Source: Acidaminococcus sp.
GTDB taxonomy: Bacteria; Bacillota; Negativicutes; Acidaminococcales; Acidaminococcaceae
Assembly: GCA_022482815.1 (NCBI GenBank)
Contig: JAKVOM010000001.1
Coordinates: forward strand, 2,993,043-3,057,042
Direction of reading: 5' to 3'
DNA length: 64,000 bases
Part shown: one piece after another, positions 8,836 through 18,389 of the stretch
Layout: each line of letters starts with the position of its first letter
Position numbering within the stretch: the first letter of the stretch is position 1
The notes under the pieces: model-generated
What the model saw: the letters and a program-made list of their open reading frames with translations, nothing else
Told to the model about the DNA's origin: nothing
The model's database searches: none
Position numbers and translations under genes: made by a program

Positions 8836-9294
8836 CTATTCTGCTCTATCGTAAAATTCACTGCTAAAACGGCCGTTGTAGAATCTCATATTATATGCCA
8901 GGTAAAAAGCCATTTCCCCCGCCGGCATGGAAATGCCCGTTTGGGCTCAAGAGCCATTCGGGTCCAGATATCTCCATCTGCCGTTTGAGTTTACGTACAT
9001 GCGGCGGCTTGTCCAGTTATAAGCAAATTCATTGGTAAAGACTCTGCCGATTGCCGTATTGTATGCCGGATTTTCCACTTCGCAGACATTTACGGCGATC
9101 CTGTATTCCGGCGGATTATACTCTTCCACCACAAGGGACGAACGGTCCAGATAAAAACCATAGCCCATATGGCCGTCAACACAGATAAAATTGCTGTCTC
9201 CGCCCAGATGATCCGGGTAATTGGCTCCAGCCGACGCGGTGCCGCCTACCATCAGCAGGCAGATCATACAAAGCAATAACCAGATTTTCTTCAT
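8836..9294 (-). pseudogene. Small secreted protein with an in-frame TGA
   Basis: The ATG at 9294 (preceded by GAGGAGAGA) opens a 115-aa frame with a clear signal peptide (MKKIWLLLCMICLLMVGGTASA) that ends YLDPNGS and TGA at 8947-8949. The same frame continues for another 36 codons without a stop (starting AQTGISMPAGEMAFYLAYN) to TAG at 8836. The continuation looks like protein, and the joined length of ~152 aa matches the reconstructed neighbour. The likeliest history is TGG (Trp) to TGA. The shorter 115-aa form could still be made. Function unknown; exported. Confidence 0.75.
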
Positions 9295-9932
9295 AACTGC
9301 ATCTCTCCTCTATTTATAAAATTTTCGGCATAAGTGCCGTTATTTTTCCCCATTTTCCCTGCTTCGTCGAAAAAGTCAAAATATTCATCCCAGTAACGGC
9401 TCACGGAATGCGCCTCTATTTCTGCTTACAAACTGTAGTTCTTAGAATTTTGTGATGCTGTATATAAATTATGATTATAATTATTTTTATTATATTTCGC
9501 ATGGAATTTTATTTCAAACTTGTACACTGCACCGCATGCCGAAATTCTGTTTTTTATTAAAAATATATAGTTAAAATGCGGGATTCGAAAGCCGTATGAA
9601 AATGGAAAGTGCAGTTAGATTCGCTTTCGGCAGAGTGCAAAAAATAGTCGGATGCTGATGGAGAGCAGCCAGCACACCCGTGAGGCAGATTGTCGGGCCT
9701 GTACCTGAGGCAGATAGCTGCAATTTGCAGAAAAAAGGCGTTTTTAGTCTAGGCCGTCATTCACCGCAAACGATTTCCCTGTTGTCCTTACTATCACTGA
9801 TGGCTAGCGTGCCCTAATCAGAGAAGTGGTTCAATAAAGGCGAATGCCAGCTTTTTTGTTATCATTTCCCATTTCGACTTTTCTGTTGTATGATAAAAAA
9901 GTAAAAAACACGTTACAAAAGGAGATTATGCT
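9295..9932. other. Intergenic region with AT-rich promoter zone and heptad tract
   Basis: No gene is supported. Positions 9460-9580 are very AT-rich. Positions 9640-9745 hold another heptad-like repeat tract (GAGGCAGATTGTCGGG, then AGGCAGATAGCTGCAATTTG). The end of the region holds the promoter and AAAAGGAG ribosome site of the secreted gene at 9933. Confidence 0.5.
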
Positions 9933-10568
9933 ATGCACCTCACTAAAAAATTATTCCCTACGCTGTTCCTGTTATGCTTCAGCCTGGCAATGTCCGTCAT
10001 CGGAACCGAAGCAGCAGAAGCCGCAGAATTCCTGACACCGGAAAAGAGCGCTTTCATCTACATGGATAACAGGCGGATGAATACAAGATATGAGGGCGAG
10101 AAGCTAAAGTTTGAGACCGACGACTACGGATTTCTGCATTTGATGAGCCGGAGCGGAAGGCGCGATTATCTGTCCTTTATCAATACGGTCGGTGCAAGGG
10201 GCGGTGTCGGCTACAAGGTTACACAGATTCGGACCCAGAACCCTGACATGACTTTTTTCGAGATCATTGCCGATATCGGTGCCCACGGCATGAACTGCGG
10301 CTACTGGCTCATTGGCAAGCGCGACGGCAAATGGGTAACGTTTGTTTCCCTGGATAACCTCGCCCGCATGGGCTACACCGTGGGAGAATGGCATCAAATC
10401 CTGAGCAGCATCAATCAGAACGGAAACGGCCGCTTCATCCTGACGAGCCGCCATGAATACATGCCGCCGGGAGCAAAATACGGTTTCCAGCGCCGCTATG
10501 CCAACGATTTAAAGATTGAACTCTTCTGGGATGATGAGGCGCAGTGGTTTGGCATGAGAAGTTTATGA
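9933..10568 (+). CDS. Predicted secreted protein, unknown function
   Basis: 211 aa, not recognised. It opens with a signal peptide (basic start, hydrophobic stretch FLLCFSLAMSVIG, then Ala-rich AAEAAEF cleavage region) and is followed by a mixed globular sequence rich in Arg, Tyr and Trp with no detected motif. AAAAGGAG lies 8 bases before ATG 9933. It ends 32 bp before the nitrilase gene and may be co-transcribed with it. It is the third consecutive exported small protein in this stretch and the only one intact. Confidence 0.75.
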   Translation: MHLTKKLFPTLFLLCFSLAMSVIGTEAAEAAEFLTPEKSAFIYMDNRRMNTRYEGEKLKFETDDYGFLHLMSRSGRRDYLSFINTVGARGGVGYKVTQIRTQNPDMTFFEIIADIGAHGMNCGYWLIGKRDGKWVTFVSLDNLARMGYTVGEWHQILSSINQNGNGRFILTSRHEYMPPGAKYGFQRRYANDLKIELFWDDEAQWFGMRSL

Positions 10569-10600
10569 GTGATTAGATGAATTAAAGGAGGCATATCACC

Positions 10601-11527
10601 ATGCAGGATATCGATAAACACTTGCGGGCAGCTGTCGTGCAGTCTGCTCCCATTTTATTTGACAAAGCGGCTACGACCGCCCATGTGGTAAAGCAGATTG
10701 AGGAAGCCGGCCGAAATGGAGCACAGCTCATCGTCTTTCCGGAATCCGTCATTCCCTGCTATCCCTACGGCCTGACTTTCGGTTTTACCGTCGGTGCCCG
10801 CAGAGAAGCAGGCCGCAAAGACTGGAAACGCTATTATGACGCCTCCGTCGTTGTCCCCGGTCCGGAAACGGAAGCTATCGCCAAAGCGGCTAAAGCAGCC
10901 CACGCCTATGTCAGCATCGGCATTACCGAACGCGACGCCGTAAATACGTCCCTTTACTGCACGAACCTCATTTTCGCGCCGGACGGGACGCTTGCCGCCA
11001 AACACAGGAAGATCAAGCCGACCGGCGCGGAACGCTACATCTGGGCCGATTCCCACGACCCAGCCACCTATTTCCCGATTGTCGAGACGCCCTGGGGTCC
11101 GGCAGGCAGTCTGATCTGCTGGGAAAACTACATGCCTCTGGCCCGAGTGGCGCTCTACCAAAAGGGCATCACCCTGTACCTTGCGCCTAACACCAACGAC
11201 AATCCGGAATGGCAGGACACCATCCGGCACATTGCCATTGAAAGTCATTGCTACGTCTTTAACGCCGACCAGTATTTCACCAAGGCCATGTACCCGAAAG
11301 ACCTTGCCGAGACCGACCAGGTCGCTGCCCTGAAAGACAACGTCTGCACCGGCGGCAGCTGCATCATCGACCCCTATGGCCATTACGTCATGGAACCCGT
11401 CTGGAACCAGGAAGCCATCCTCTATGCCGACCTCGACATGGACGCTGTCCCTATGAGCCGCATGGAATTTGACGCCGTCGGGCATTACTCCCGGCCGGAT
11501 ATATTGGAGCTGAAAGTGAAGGAATAA
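10601..11527 (+). CDS. Nitrilase-superfamily carbon-nitrogen hydrolase
   Basis: A 308-aa cytoplasmic enzyme that should hydrolyse a nitrile or amide C-N bond. The catalytic triad is complete: Glu48 (FPESVIPCYPYG), Lys137 (KHRKIKPTGAER) and Cys173 (SLICWENYMP). The PCYPYG and RKIKPT surroundings are those of the true nitrilase branch (EC 3.5.5) rather than amidases or NAD synthetase domains. AAAGGAGG precedes ATG 10601. It lies downstream of a secreted-protein gene and ends at a strong terminator within 10 bp. The natural substrate is not predictable. Confidence 0.92.
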   Translation: MQDIDKHLRAAVVQSAPILFDKAATTAHVVKQIEEAGRNGAQLIVFPESVIPCYPYGLTFGFTVGARREAGRKDWKRYYDASVVVPGPETEAIAKAAKAAHAYVSIGITERDAVNTSLYCTNLIFAPDGTLAAKHRKIKPTGAERYIWADSHDPATYFPIVETPWGPAGSLICWENYMPLARVALYQKGITLYLAPNTNDNPEWQDTIRHIAIESHCYVFNADQYFTKAMYPKDLAETDQVAALKDNVCTGGSCIIDPYGHYVMEPVWNQEAILYADLDMDAVPMSRMEFDAVGHYSRPDILELKVKE

Positions 11528-11531
11528 TAAT

Positions 11532-11652
11532 AAGGGGCTGTGAAACAATGCACAAGCATTATTTCACAGCCCCTTTTACGCTGGTCGCCGGTCGCTGGCC
11601 GCGGGTCGCCCGTGGAAGAAAAATTGCCAAGGCATTTTTCTACGAACTTATA
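11532..11652 (+). repeat. Composite terminator-plus-palindrome element, copy 1
   Basis: About 120 bp: terminator hairpin, TTTTACGC, a GC-rich linker, then GCCCGTGGAAGAAAAATTGC and GGCATTTTTCT. The whole unit is repeated in reverse orientation at 21935-22056. In both places it directly follows a stop codon with the terminator end first. Confidence 0.75.
11534..11577 (+). terminator. Nitrilase-gene terminator (shared with 22014-22056)
   Basis: Perfect 12-bp arms GGGGCTGTGAAA (11534-11545) and complement (11562-11573), then TTTT. Nearly the same hairpin, including loop bases, occurs inverted at 22014-22056 after an unrelated gene. Confidence 0.88.
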
Positions 11653-12161
11653 AAAATCATCTGTGGTTTATTTCTCGCAGAGACCTTCTTTCACGCCGCA
11701 CTGCGGCGTCGAAAGGAGGAGAATCGCTTGCGATGGAGGATAGAATGTTTTAACCCTAATGAGCTGTTTTTTTAAATTTAGAAGGCCTGTGTGAAATTTC
11801 ACGCCTCTTTTTCCCTCTTGTTTTCCATTGGAAAATAAGAGGGGCGGACCGCAGGAAGGGCTTGACGCCGTCAGGCCCTTCCGTCTGCGGTGGGTATTCA
11901 TTCAGAACGCAGGAATGGGTAAAATCAGGCATCGTCCTAATTGAATTGAGCCAAATCTCTGATTTGGCCACTTTCAGGAGTGCTGTTTTTTTACACTTCG
12001 TATTTACCCTTACTTGTTATCTAACTGAATATCCACCGCAATCGTGTGCGCGATTGACAAAAGTCAATCGACGCACACTGCGGTTCCCCTTTTTCTTCGC
12101 TTCGCTCGAACAAGGCCGAATACAGTCGCCAAAGCTGCGCTTTGGCAAAACTAAATAGACA
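11653..12161. other. Intergenic region with two large hairpins
   Basis: No gene is supported. It holds a short copy of the GGAGGAGAATCGC element (11711-11742), a hairpin at 11849-11890 (CCGCAG...CTGCGG with inner GAAGGGC/GCCCTTC), and a long hairpin at 12036-12083 (CCGCA...TGCGG with inner GTGTGCG and CGATTGAC arms, one bulge) followed by CCCCTTTTT. The last could terminate plus-strand transcription, though no plus-strand gene precedes it closely. Confidence 0.5.
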
Positions 12162-12198
12162 AAAAGCTGCAGCCACATTAGTAGTGACTGCAGCTTTT
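12162..12198 (-). terminator. addA terminator
   Basis: Arms AAAAGCTGCAGCCAC and GTGACTGCAGCTTTT (one G-T mismatch) around a short loop, about 50 bp past the addA stop, with T-runs on both strands. Confidence 0.8.
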
Positions 12199-12247
12199 CT
12201 CAACAATTACGAAATACAATGAATGGCCGCCATCCACTGCCCGGGTT

Positions 12248-15200
12248 TCATCCCAGCTCGATATGGTAAATCCTTGTATCCGCGTCTTCTCCCACAATCT
12301 CCTTAAATGCTTTCCGGTACGCTTCCAGCTGCGTGCGGTACTGTTCGTCCAGTCCGGATCCGTCGAGGTTGGTCTTATAATCCACGATATGCCAGCCGCC
12401 GTTCTTTTTATATAACAGGTCGATGGTACCGTTCCAGAGCTTATGGTTTTCCTTCTCCTGATAACAGAAAGGAATTTCGCAATGCACTTCTTCTGCCGAT
12501 TTCAGCTCGGTAAAAAGGTCCTGCACAGATCCGTTTGCCTGTGGATAGCCGTCATCATTCAGCATGGTCTCTGCGACCTTTTGCAGCACTTTTTGATAAC
12601 GCTCTTTTTCGTCTTCGGGCACCGTATCACCGAGTTCCGCCATGACAATGGATACTGCCTTATCACCTGTCAGCTTCCAATGCGACGTCACTAAGAGTTC
12701 CATCAGGCGGTGCACCATCGTCCCCATAGCCGCGTGGTTCACTCTGCGGCCGTCAAAAATAGCCTGTAAAGCCGAGTGGGCATTCGAGTCAGGCGCACCC
12801 GGCGTGCTGCCCGCAGCACTTGGGGCCGGCTTATTCGCTTTTTCATCTTCAGGATCCTGTTTTATATCGCTCGGTTGTTTGATGTCGTACGTTTTATCAA
12901 ACGTATCGTCTTTCCAAGGCACCTCGGCTTTCGAAACATCCGTGATTGACACCGTATCTTTTTCAGCTTCCTTTGCAGTGTCTTTTCTTTCCGCTTCGTT
13001 TCCGATGATTTCAAAAATATCGCTGCTATCGCTTTCCGTACCTTTAAGCAGTTTTTCCCATTTCGATTTTTTATCTAATTGATTGATAATCAGTACATTC
13101 TTTGCCCTGGTCGCTGCGACGTACAAATGACGATCTTTTTCTTCATTCAATGAGGTTGTTTCCTTATCCTTTTCACTGTCGAATAGCTTCGTTTGGAACC
13201 AGGGAGTGTTGTGTTCTCCCATTCCGTTTACAGAAAAAAGATACCCCTTCGTGGGCTGAGCTGAATAATCAATGTGCAGAGAAGATCCTTTATTGTTGCC
13301 CGTCTTTGCCCCAGCCAGAATGACAATCGGAGCTTCCAGGCCCTTCACTTTATGAAGATTTGCGATATGTACGGCCGGTTTTTCGACCAAATCAAGGCAC
13401 CGTTCTTCTTCCGAGCTGCCGTCCAGCAGCCGGTCAAGACGCTTCGACACATCAAAGAGGGACGTAACCTCCCCGCTTTGGAAATCACTGCGCACAAGTT
13501 CCATGGCGTAGTACGTCACATTCATGTTAGCGGAAGAAACGTGATGGAAAATTGGACTCGAATTCAATATCTTTGCCAGAAATGCCGCCGGCGATACCGT
13601 CCGGCCCAGCTCATAAAACCCACGCAGCTGCTTCAGGGCCTCTGACACAGCATCCTTATCCGGAAAATCTTTTTCAAAAAGGCTGAAAGGACGACCCTGC
13701 TTGATGTATTCGCCTACATCTTTTTCAGAAACCGCAAAAGCAGGTCCCGTAACGGCCCTGTATAAGGCCATCTTGTCCTGCGGGCTGGCGACGGCCCTGC
13801 AGATATCAGCCACAGCCGTTAAAGAAGGACAATCGTCAAAGGGCACGCTGCCTTCCACATAGAGAGGGATTCCTTTTTCCTTGCACAGCGGAATAAAAGA
13901 CGAAATCTGCTTTTTTTCCGCGGTGATGACCATGATGTCATCGTAGTGAATTTCTCTCTTCTCTCTGCTCTTCGTATCCCTGATTTGAAATTTGGGGCTC
14001 CCCACAATGGTTTCAATGATTTGAAGAACCTTCTCCGCGTCTGTCGGCTTCGTCTTCTTATCTCCCAGCGTGCTTTTATAGGTATACACTCCGTCGAGCA
14101 CAGAAGGATCTGTCTCAGACTGTTTATCATCCAGCGGAATCTCCTGGAAAAGATTTTTCTCCTTCGGAAAGAGGGCTTCAAAGGTACGATTGAAATAGTC
14201 GCAGAGTTTATATGTCGAGCGGAAATTACTCGTCAGCTGCAGCACTTCCCCGACGCTATTATTATTAAAAAGATTTTTTACCTTCCTGAAGGAATCCACA
14301 TCGGCGCTGCGGAACCGGTAAATGGACTGTTTCGGGTCACCCACAATAAAGAGGGAACCCGGGCGCGGAACGCACTTTGTCCAGTCAGTGTCCGGGTGTT
14401 TCGCAGCCAAATAAAAGAAGATTTCTGCCTGCAGCGGATTGGTATCCTGGAATTCATCAATCAGAAAATAACTGTGCCGTTCGGCAATATAGTTAATCAG
14501 TTTTCCACCGTTTTGCGCATCTTCCCGGAGCATATTGCGAAGGTCGTAGAGGTAGTCAAAATAGGTCATAACGCCATGGGAATGCAGATATTTTTCACAG
14601 ACGGGGATGCAATCCGACAAAAAATCCATAGCCACATCATACCGATAGTTTTCCAGCGGATTCATTAGCGTCTCAAGGTTCAATATTTTTGAGTTCTTAG
14701 TTTTATCTTTTAAAAATTTCTCGTTCAGTTTTATTGAAAAGGGAAAAACCGTACGAAGATTTTTAATATCTTTGAGTGCCTGTATCACATCAGCCAGATG
14801 CTCTGACCATTCCCCTTGCAGTGTTTGCAGGGAGACAGAAAGTTTTTCCCATGCGGCCTGGCTACCTTTTTCCCCAGTATATTTCATTTCAATCTCATTG
14901 GCTTGCAGCGTTTCCAAAAAACTCAAACACTCATCTTTAAGATTTTTAAGAACCGCATTGTCAGGAGCTTTAGGCAGGTGCTGGAATTCTGCATCCCTGT
15001 GCTCCATCAGAACTTTCATACTGTCGGCAAAGGCTTGCTCCGGATTCCAAAACAAGGTGCGGAATTTCTTTGCTTTTTCAGCCAGTTCCGAACCTTCTTT
15101 TCCCTGACAAATCCGGACATAGATTTGCCTGTAATAACGCTGCATTTCCTCGTCATCCGCCAGATGCACATCGGACGGAATACCGGCCTCGACAGGATGT

Positions 15201-15526
15201 TCCGACAAAATCTTGCTGCAGAAGGAATCAATTGTTCCGAGAAAGCACAGGTCAATGTTTTTCAGTGCCTCTTCGCACTTTGGATCTCCTTTTTCCTCAC
15301 TCAGCGCCTGCTGAAATCTTTCATAAAATTCCCGTGCCGCCGTTTTGGTAAAAGTAATCGCGCAGATTTGATTGACGGGAATGCCGCTTTTTACCATCGC
15401 CACCATGCGCTTTACGAGCATCGTCGTCTTGCCGGATCCGGCCCCGGCTTCCACGAAGAAATTTTTGTTGGTTTCGGTTTGAATCCGCTTTCTTGCTATA
15501 CTATCGTCCATTGAATTCCGGTTCAT
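12248..15526 (-). CDS. addA: ATP-dependent helicase/nuclease subunit A (AddA)
   Basis: A 1092-aa UvrD/Rep-type superfamily 1 helicase fused to a C-terminal PD-(D/E)XK nuclease. With AddB it processes double-strand breaks for recombination. Visible features are Walker A (EAGAGSGKTT, residues 27-35), the ITFTKTAAREF motif Ia, LIDEFQDTNP motif II, GDPKQSIYRFR motif III, LYVAATRAKNVL near motif VI, and the nuclease motif GTIDLLYK...HIVDYKTN near the C-terminus. Its ATG overlaps the addB stop by 4 bp (ATGA), indicating translational coupling. Length is slightly below that of Bacillus AddA. A terminator follows. Confidence 0.95.
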   Translation of the reverse strand: MNRNSMDDSIARKRIQTETNKNFFVEAGAGSGKTTMLVKRMVAMVKSGIPVNQICAITFTKTAAREFYERFQQALSEEKGDPKCEEALKNIDLCFLGTIDSFCSKILSEHPVEAGIPSDVHLADDEEMQRYYRQIYVRICQGKEGSELAEKAKKFRTLFWNPEQAFADSMKVLMEHRDAEFQHLPKAPDNAVLKNLKDECLSFLETLQANEIEMKYTGEKGSQAAWEKLSVSLQTLQGEWSEHLADVIQALKDIKNLRTVFPFSIKLNEKFLKDKTKNSKILNLETLMNPLENYRYDVAMDFLSDCIPVCEKYLHSHGVMTYFDYLYDLRNMLREDAQNGGKLINYIAERHSYFLIDEFQDTNPLQAEIFFYLAAKHPDTDWTKCVPRPGSLFIVGDPKQSIYRFRSADVDSFRKVKNLFNNNSVGEVLQLTSNFRSTYKLCDYFNRTFEALFPKEKNLFQEIPLDDKQSETDPSVLDGVYTYKSTLGDKKTKPTDAEKVLQIIETIVGSPKFQIRDTKSREKREIHYDDIMVITAEKKQISSFIPLCKEKGIPLYVEGSVPFDDCPSLTAVADICRAVASPQDKMALYRAVTGPAFAVSEKDVGEYIKQGRPFSLFEKDFPDKDAVSEALKQLRGFYELGRTVSPAAFLAKILNSSPIFHHVSSANMNVTYYAMELVRSDFQSGEVTSLFDVSKRLDRLLDGSSEEERCLDLVEKPAVHIANLHKVKGLEAPIVILAGAKTGNNKGSSLHIDYSAQPTKGYLFSVNGMGEHNTPWFQTKLFDSEKDKETTSLNEEKDRHLYVAATRAKNVLIINQLDKKSKWEKLLKGTESDSSDIFEIIGNEAERKDTAKEAEKDTVSITDVSKAEVPWKDDTFDKTYDIKQPSDIKQDPEDEKANKPAPSAAGSTPGAPDSNAHSALQAIFDGRRVNHAAMGTMVHRLMELLVTSHWKLTGDKAVSIVMAELGDTVPEDEKERYQKVLQKVAETMLNDDGYPQANGSVQDLFTELKSAEEVHCEIPFCYQEKENHKLWNGTIDLLYKKNGGWHIVDYKTNLDGSGLDEQYRTQLEAYRKAFKEIVGEDADTRIYHIELG

Positions 15527-18114
15527 GGCTGATTCCCCCCGACTCTATCTTTTTTGCCGCAGATGCTTTCATATTTGCAGTAATCACATGCCTCTTCCCC
15601 ATCAGCAACAGGAAATTCACCCTTCTCCAGGGCCGCTTTAAACTCCGTTAGTTTATTATCCAAACTTTCCTTTTTCGGATCATAAGTGCAGGAAATTGTC
15701 TCTGACAAGCGCAAATAACGGTACTCCCCATCAGAAATCTTATGTCCTTTTTGTTCCATGATATAGCCATACAGGAGGACCTGCAGGCAGGAATCAACAT
15801 CATCCTGCTTCTGTTTGACTTTTTTGCCGGTCTTAAAATCTACAATTTGATAGGTTCCGTCACTCAGCTCTTCGACGCGGTCCGGGTACCCATGGATCTC
15901 TATGCCGCTTCCCTTGTGGGTACATGACATTTCCGTTTCTTTAAGAATCACTTTATTATGCGGATCATGCTCATACGCATCGCTCAGCATATCCGTAAAG
16001 TTCTTCTTTTCGCGTTCTATATTGTAAGGAGCAACCGGCGGATGCTGTTTTATATATGTATCAAATGCGGTCTCGGCTCGGGAAATAAACTCCTCTTTAG
16101 ATATGTGGCTATCAAGCTGCGCCATCATCGCATGGGCCAGCGTACCAAAATCATTTGCCGGAATGACTTCAAAAGGCTTTTCTTCATCCGGTTCCGGGAT
16201 ACCCAAAACATACTTCAGATAAAACTTTCTCTGACACTGGAAAAATGTCTCAATCTGGGTGGGAGAATAATTTGTCTCGCTCAAATCTCCCTTCACATCC
16301 AATGGAGTTTTTGACCTCTCCTGGTCCGGCTGAACGATTTTGCCTCTGGCATACTCATCTCCCACACCTTTTGCCGGAGTCAGATTTGGATCTGTGTAAC
16401 GGGCCACCTTTTTGGCAGCCTTGACCTCATTTTTTGTACGGATTTCATAGAGTGCCGAAGACGGGTTCACTTTCTTTAGTGCTGCCGCATCAAGTTCAAA
16501 GTACGAAATATCCACATCCGAATTCAGAGCGGCAGCGGTCTGCAGCAGCTGCTTCAGGCGTTCCTGTTTCAGGCGGATTCGGCCCGCCGACGTATAGGGC
16601 TCCGCCGTCTTTTTATCCGCAAAATTTTCCCAATCTTCATCGAGGAGCAGATAATTTTCTACGGGGCGTCCCGGAAAGAGAGACGCATTCATGCCGCAGA
16701 CAGCCATATGCTTCCGGATGCAGAAGAGCCCCTGCTCCACTGACGCAATATGCAGTGCCCCGGGCTGGCTGCTCTGACAGCAGGTGGACATGGAAAGAAT
16801 ACTGCGGATCACGTCGTTTGCGTCGAAATATTGGGGCTTATTCAAAATGGCAAGGCGGCTTGCGATATCTTCCCTGGCCGCCGTATCCAGCGCCGAAAGA
16901 AGCTGGCTTGTTTTTCTTTTACCATCAGGGCGGCGGATCCTGCTGAATGTCTTGATCAATTGATCCGCCGGCAGGGACAAAATTTCCGCCATTTTATCAA
17001 GATTGCTGAGCGTTTTTTCCTGATTCTTTTTTTCCTCAGGAGTAAGTGAATTACTGTAGTCTTCCACCCGCTTACGGTTAACTGTCTCATTTCCGTTCAG
17101 TCTGAGCTGCCCGCAAAGGTCAATCAATTTAGAGAAATTTTCTCCCGGTTCCGGAAGCTGTGCTTTCAATTTTTGCGTGTCAAATCCGCGGCACCACACG
17201 AGGGAACGCAGGGCTTCCTTGCCATAATACCCGGATGTTTTCCAGTGCAGATATTCACTTAACAGCACACCTGGATTGGAATTGCGGACAGGAATCCCGC
17301 ATGCGAAAGTCATAGGGATATCATGGGCCATGGCTTCGTCAAAAAAGAGCTGCGCATAAAGTGCAGGATCTGTGACTACTGCAAGGCACTCGTCAAGGTG
17401 CCCCTTTTCGAGCAAATGTTCCAGTACCGTTTCCACTTCGCAGGCCGCGTCAAAGCACTGCCAGTAGTTAGTTACGTGGTACGAGTCTGCTTCAGCCATA
17501 TTGCCAAGCAGCTTTGACAGGCTCCTCATCTTGGCCTTACCGCCTGCAGCCACATTAAGGAGCTTTTCTTCAAGAGGAGACCGCATACTTTCTTCCAGAA
17601 CGTATACATCCGCCTGGGTAGTAACTGCCTGACCTGTTGCCACAGCCTGCCGGATGGCATCAATGCTGTCCATGCGCCCGTCATTACTGACGGCATCCTT
17701 GTATTTCTGATAAATCTTTTTAAGAGCCTCATTTTTCTTCTTGAAAGGACCCTTGTCCAGTGCCTTCCGAATTTCATCATCTTCCTGCTGCGGCGTATCA
17801 GAAACCACCATGCAGCGCATCTGACGGATGGCGGAAGCGATATTATGAGTATCGGAATAAGAATGAAAAGCAAAATAAGGAACCCCTTTCACTGCCTGCG
17901 CAGTATCTTCCACTGCCTGCGCAGTATAAAGGAGTTCCTCATTTTCCTGTAAAATCGGATGATTCAGGGCCTTTCCGGCAGCAGCCAGGACATACTCCGC
18001 CAGTTCCTGTGTTCCCATAAATCGATAACCAAACAGCTTGCGGCCCTGTTGGGCCAGCATCCGCTGAAGTTCCGCCGTATTGATTCCCGGGGCAAAAATA
18101 ATTTTTTCTCGCAT
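15523..18114 (-). CDS. addB: ATP-dependent nuclease subunit B (AddB)
   Basis: An 863-aa protein located directly before addA. Its C-terminal nuclease has the PD-(D/E)XK signature (HGYPDRVEEL then QIVDFKTGK). The Fe-S cluster cysteines are in the AddB arrangement: one Cys in FFQCQRKFYLKYVLG and three in CDYCKYESIC. The N-terminal region lacks a recognisable Walker A and the protein is clearly shorter than Bacillus AddB (~1160 aa), so the inactive-helicase part is reduced or divergent. GGAG precedes ATG 18114. The first gene of the addBA operon. Confidence 0.9.
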   Translation of the reverse strand: MREKIIFAPGINTAELQRMLAQQGRKLFGYRFMGTQELAEYVLAAAGKALNHPILQENEELLYTAQAVEDTAQAVKGVPYFAFHSYSDTHNIASAIRQMRCMVVSDTPQQEDDEIRKALDKGPFKKKNEALKKIYQKYKDAVSNDGRMDSIDAIRQAVATGQAVTTQADVYVLEESMRSPLEEKLLNVAAGGKAKMRSLSKLLGNMAEADSYHVTNYWQCFDAACEVETVLEHLLEKGHLDECLAVVTDPALYAQLFFDEAMAHDIPMTFACGIPVRNSNPGVLLSEYLHWKTSGYYGKEALRSLVWCRGFDTQKLKAQLPEPGENFSKLIDLCGQLRLNGNETVNRKRVEDYSNSLTPEEKKNQEKTLSNLDKMAEILSLPADQLIKTFSRIRRPDGKRKTSQLLSALDTAAREDIASRLAILNKPQYFDANDVIRSILSMSTCCQSSQPGALHIASVEQGLFCIRKHMAVCGMNASLFPGRPVENYLLLDEDWENFADKKTAEPYTSAGRIRLKQERLKQLLQTAAALNSDVDISYFELDAAALKKVNPSSALYEIRTKNEVKAAKKVARYTDPNLTPAKGVGDEYARGKIVQPDQERSKTPLDVKGDLSETNYSPTQIETFFQCQRKFYLKYVLGIPEPDEEKPFEVIPANDFGTLAHAMMAQLDSHISKEEFISRAETAFDTYIKQHPPVAPYNIEREKKNFTDMLSDAYEHDPHNKVILKETEMSCTHKGSGIEIHGYPDRVEELSDGTYQIVDFKTGKKVKQKQDDVDSCLQVLLYGYIMEQKGHKISDGEYRYLRLSETISCTYDPKKESLDNKLTEFKAALEKGEFPVADGEEACDYCKYESICGKKDRVGGNQP

Positions 18115-18283
18115 AATAATCTCCGTTTCTATTCCCCAATGAGCCAGGCGAAGAAAATGCTGCCGCAGTCATTGAGGCCCGCTTTTCCCCTCGTCCGGAT
18201 GAACGCCTGCATCGAATAATAACTTTATTATAGTATAGGGAATGCTCAAAATTCCATGAGCTTCCCGTTAGCGTATGAGTAGT

Positions 18284-18362
18284 GAGTGCCCCCCATCGTG
18301 CAAAATCTACCACCCAAATTCATGGGTTCACAGGTGATTTTTTGCTTTCGTGAAGGGCACTC
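18284..18362. other. Long imperfect hairpin between addB and the next gene
   Basis: Outer arms GAGTGCCC (18284-18291) and GGGCACTC (18355-18362); inner arms GCAAAATC-ACCACCC and GGGT-GGTGATTTTTTGC around CAAATTCAT. It falls in the 275-bp gap between the stop at 18390 and the addB start, so it may terminate the upstream minus-strand gene before the addB promoter. Confidence 0.55.
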
Positions 18363-18389
18363 GCTAATTGCTAAGTTTCAGGAACGATT

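Noticed and set aside
8947..8949. TGA read as selenocysteine
   Set aside because: No SECIS-like hairpin was recognised after the codon, and the context fits an ordinary Trp codon change.
10655..11548. A ~300-codon minus-strand frame opposite the nitrilase gene
   Set aside because: The plus-strand frame has the full catalytic triad and ribosome site; the antisense frame is low-complexity Val/Gly/Asp.
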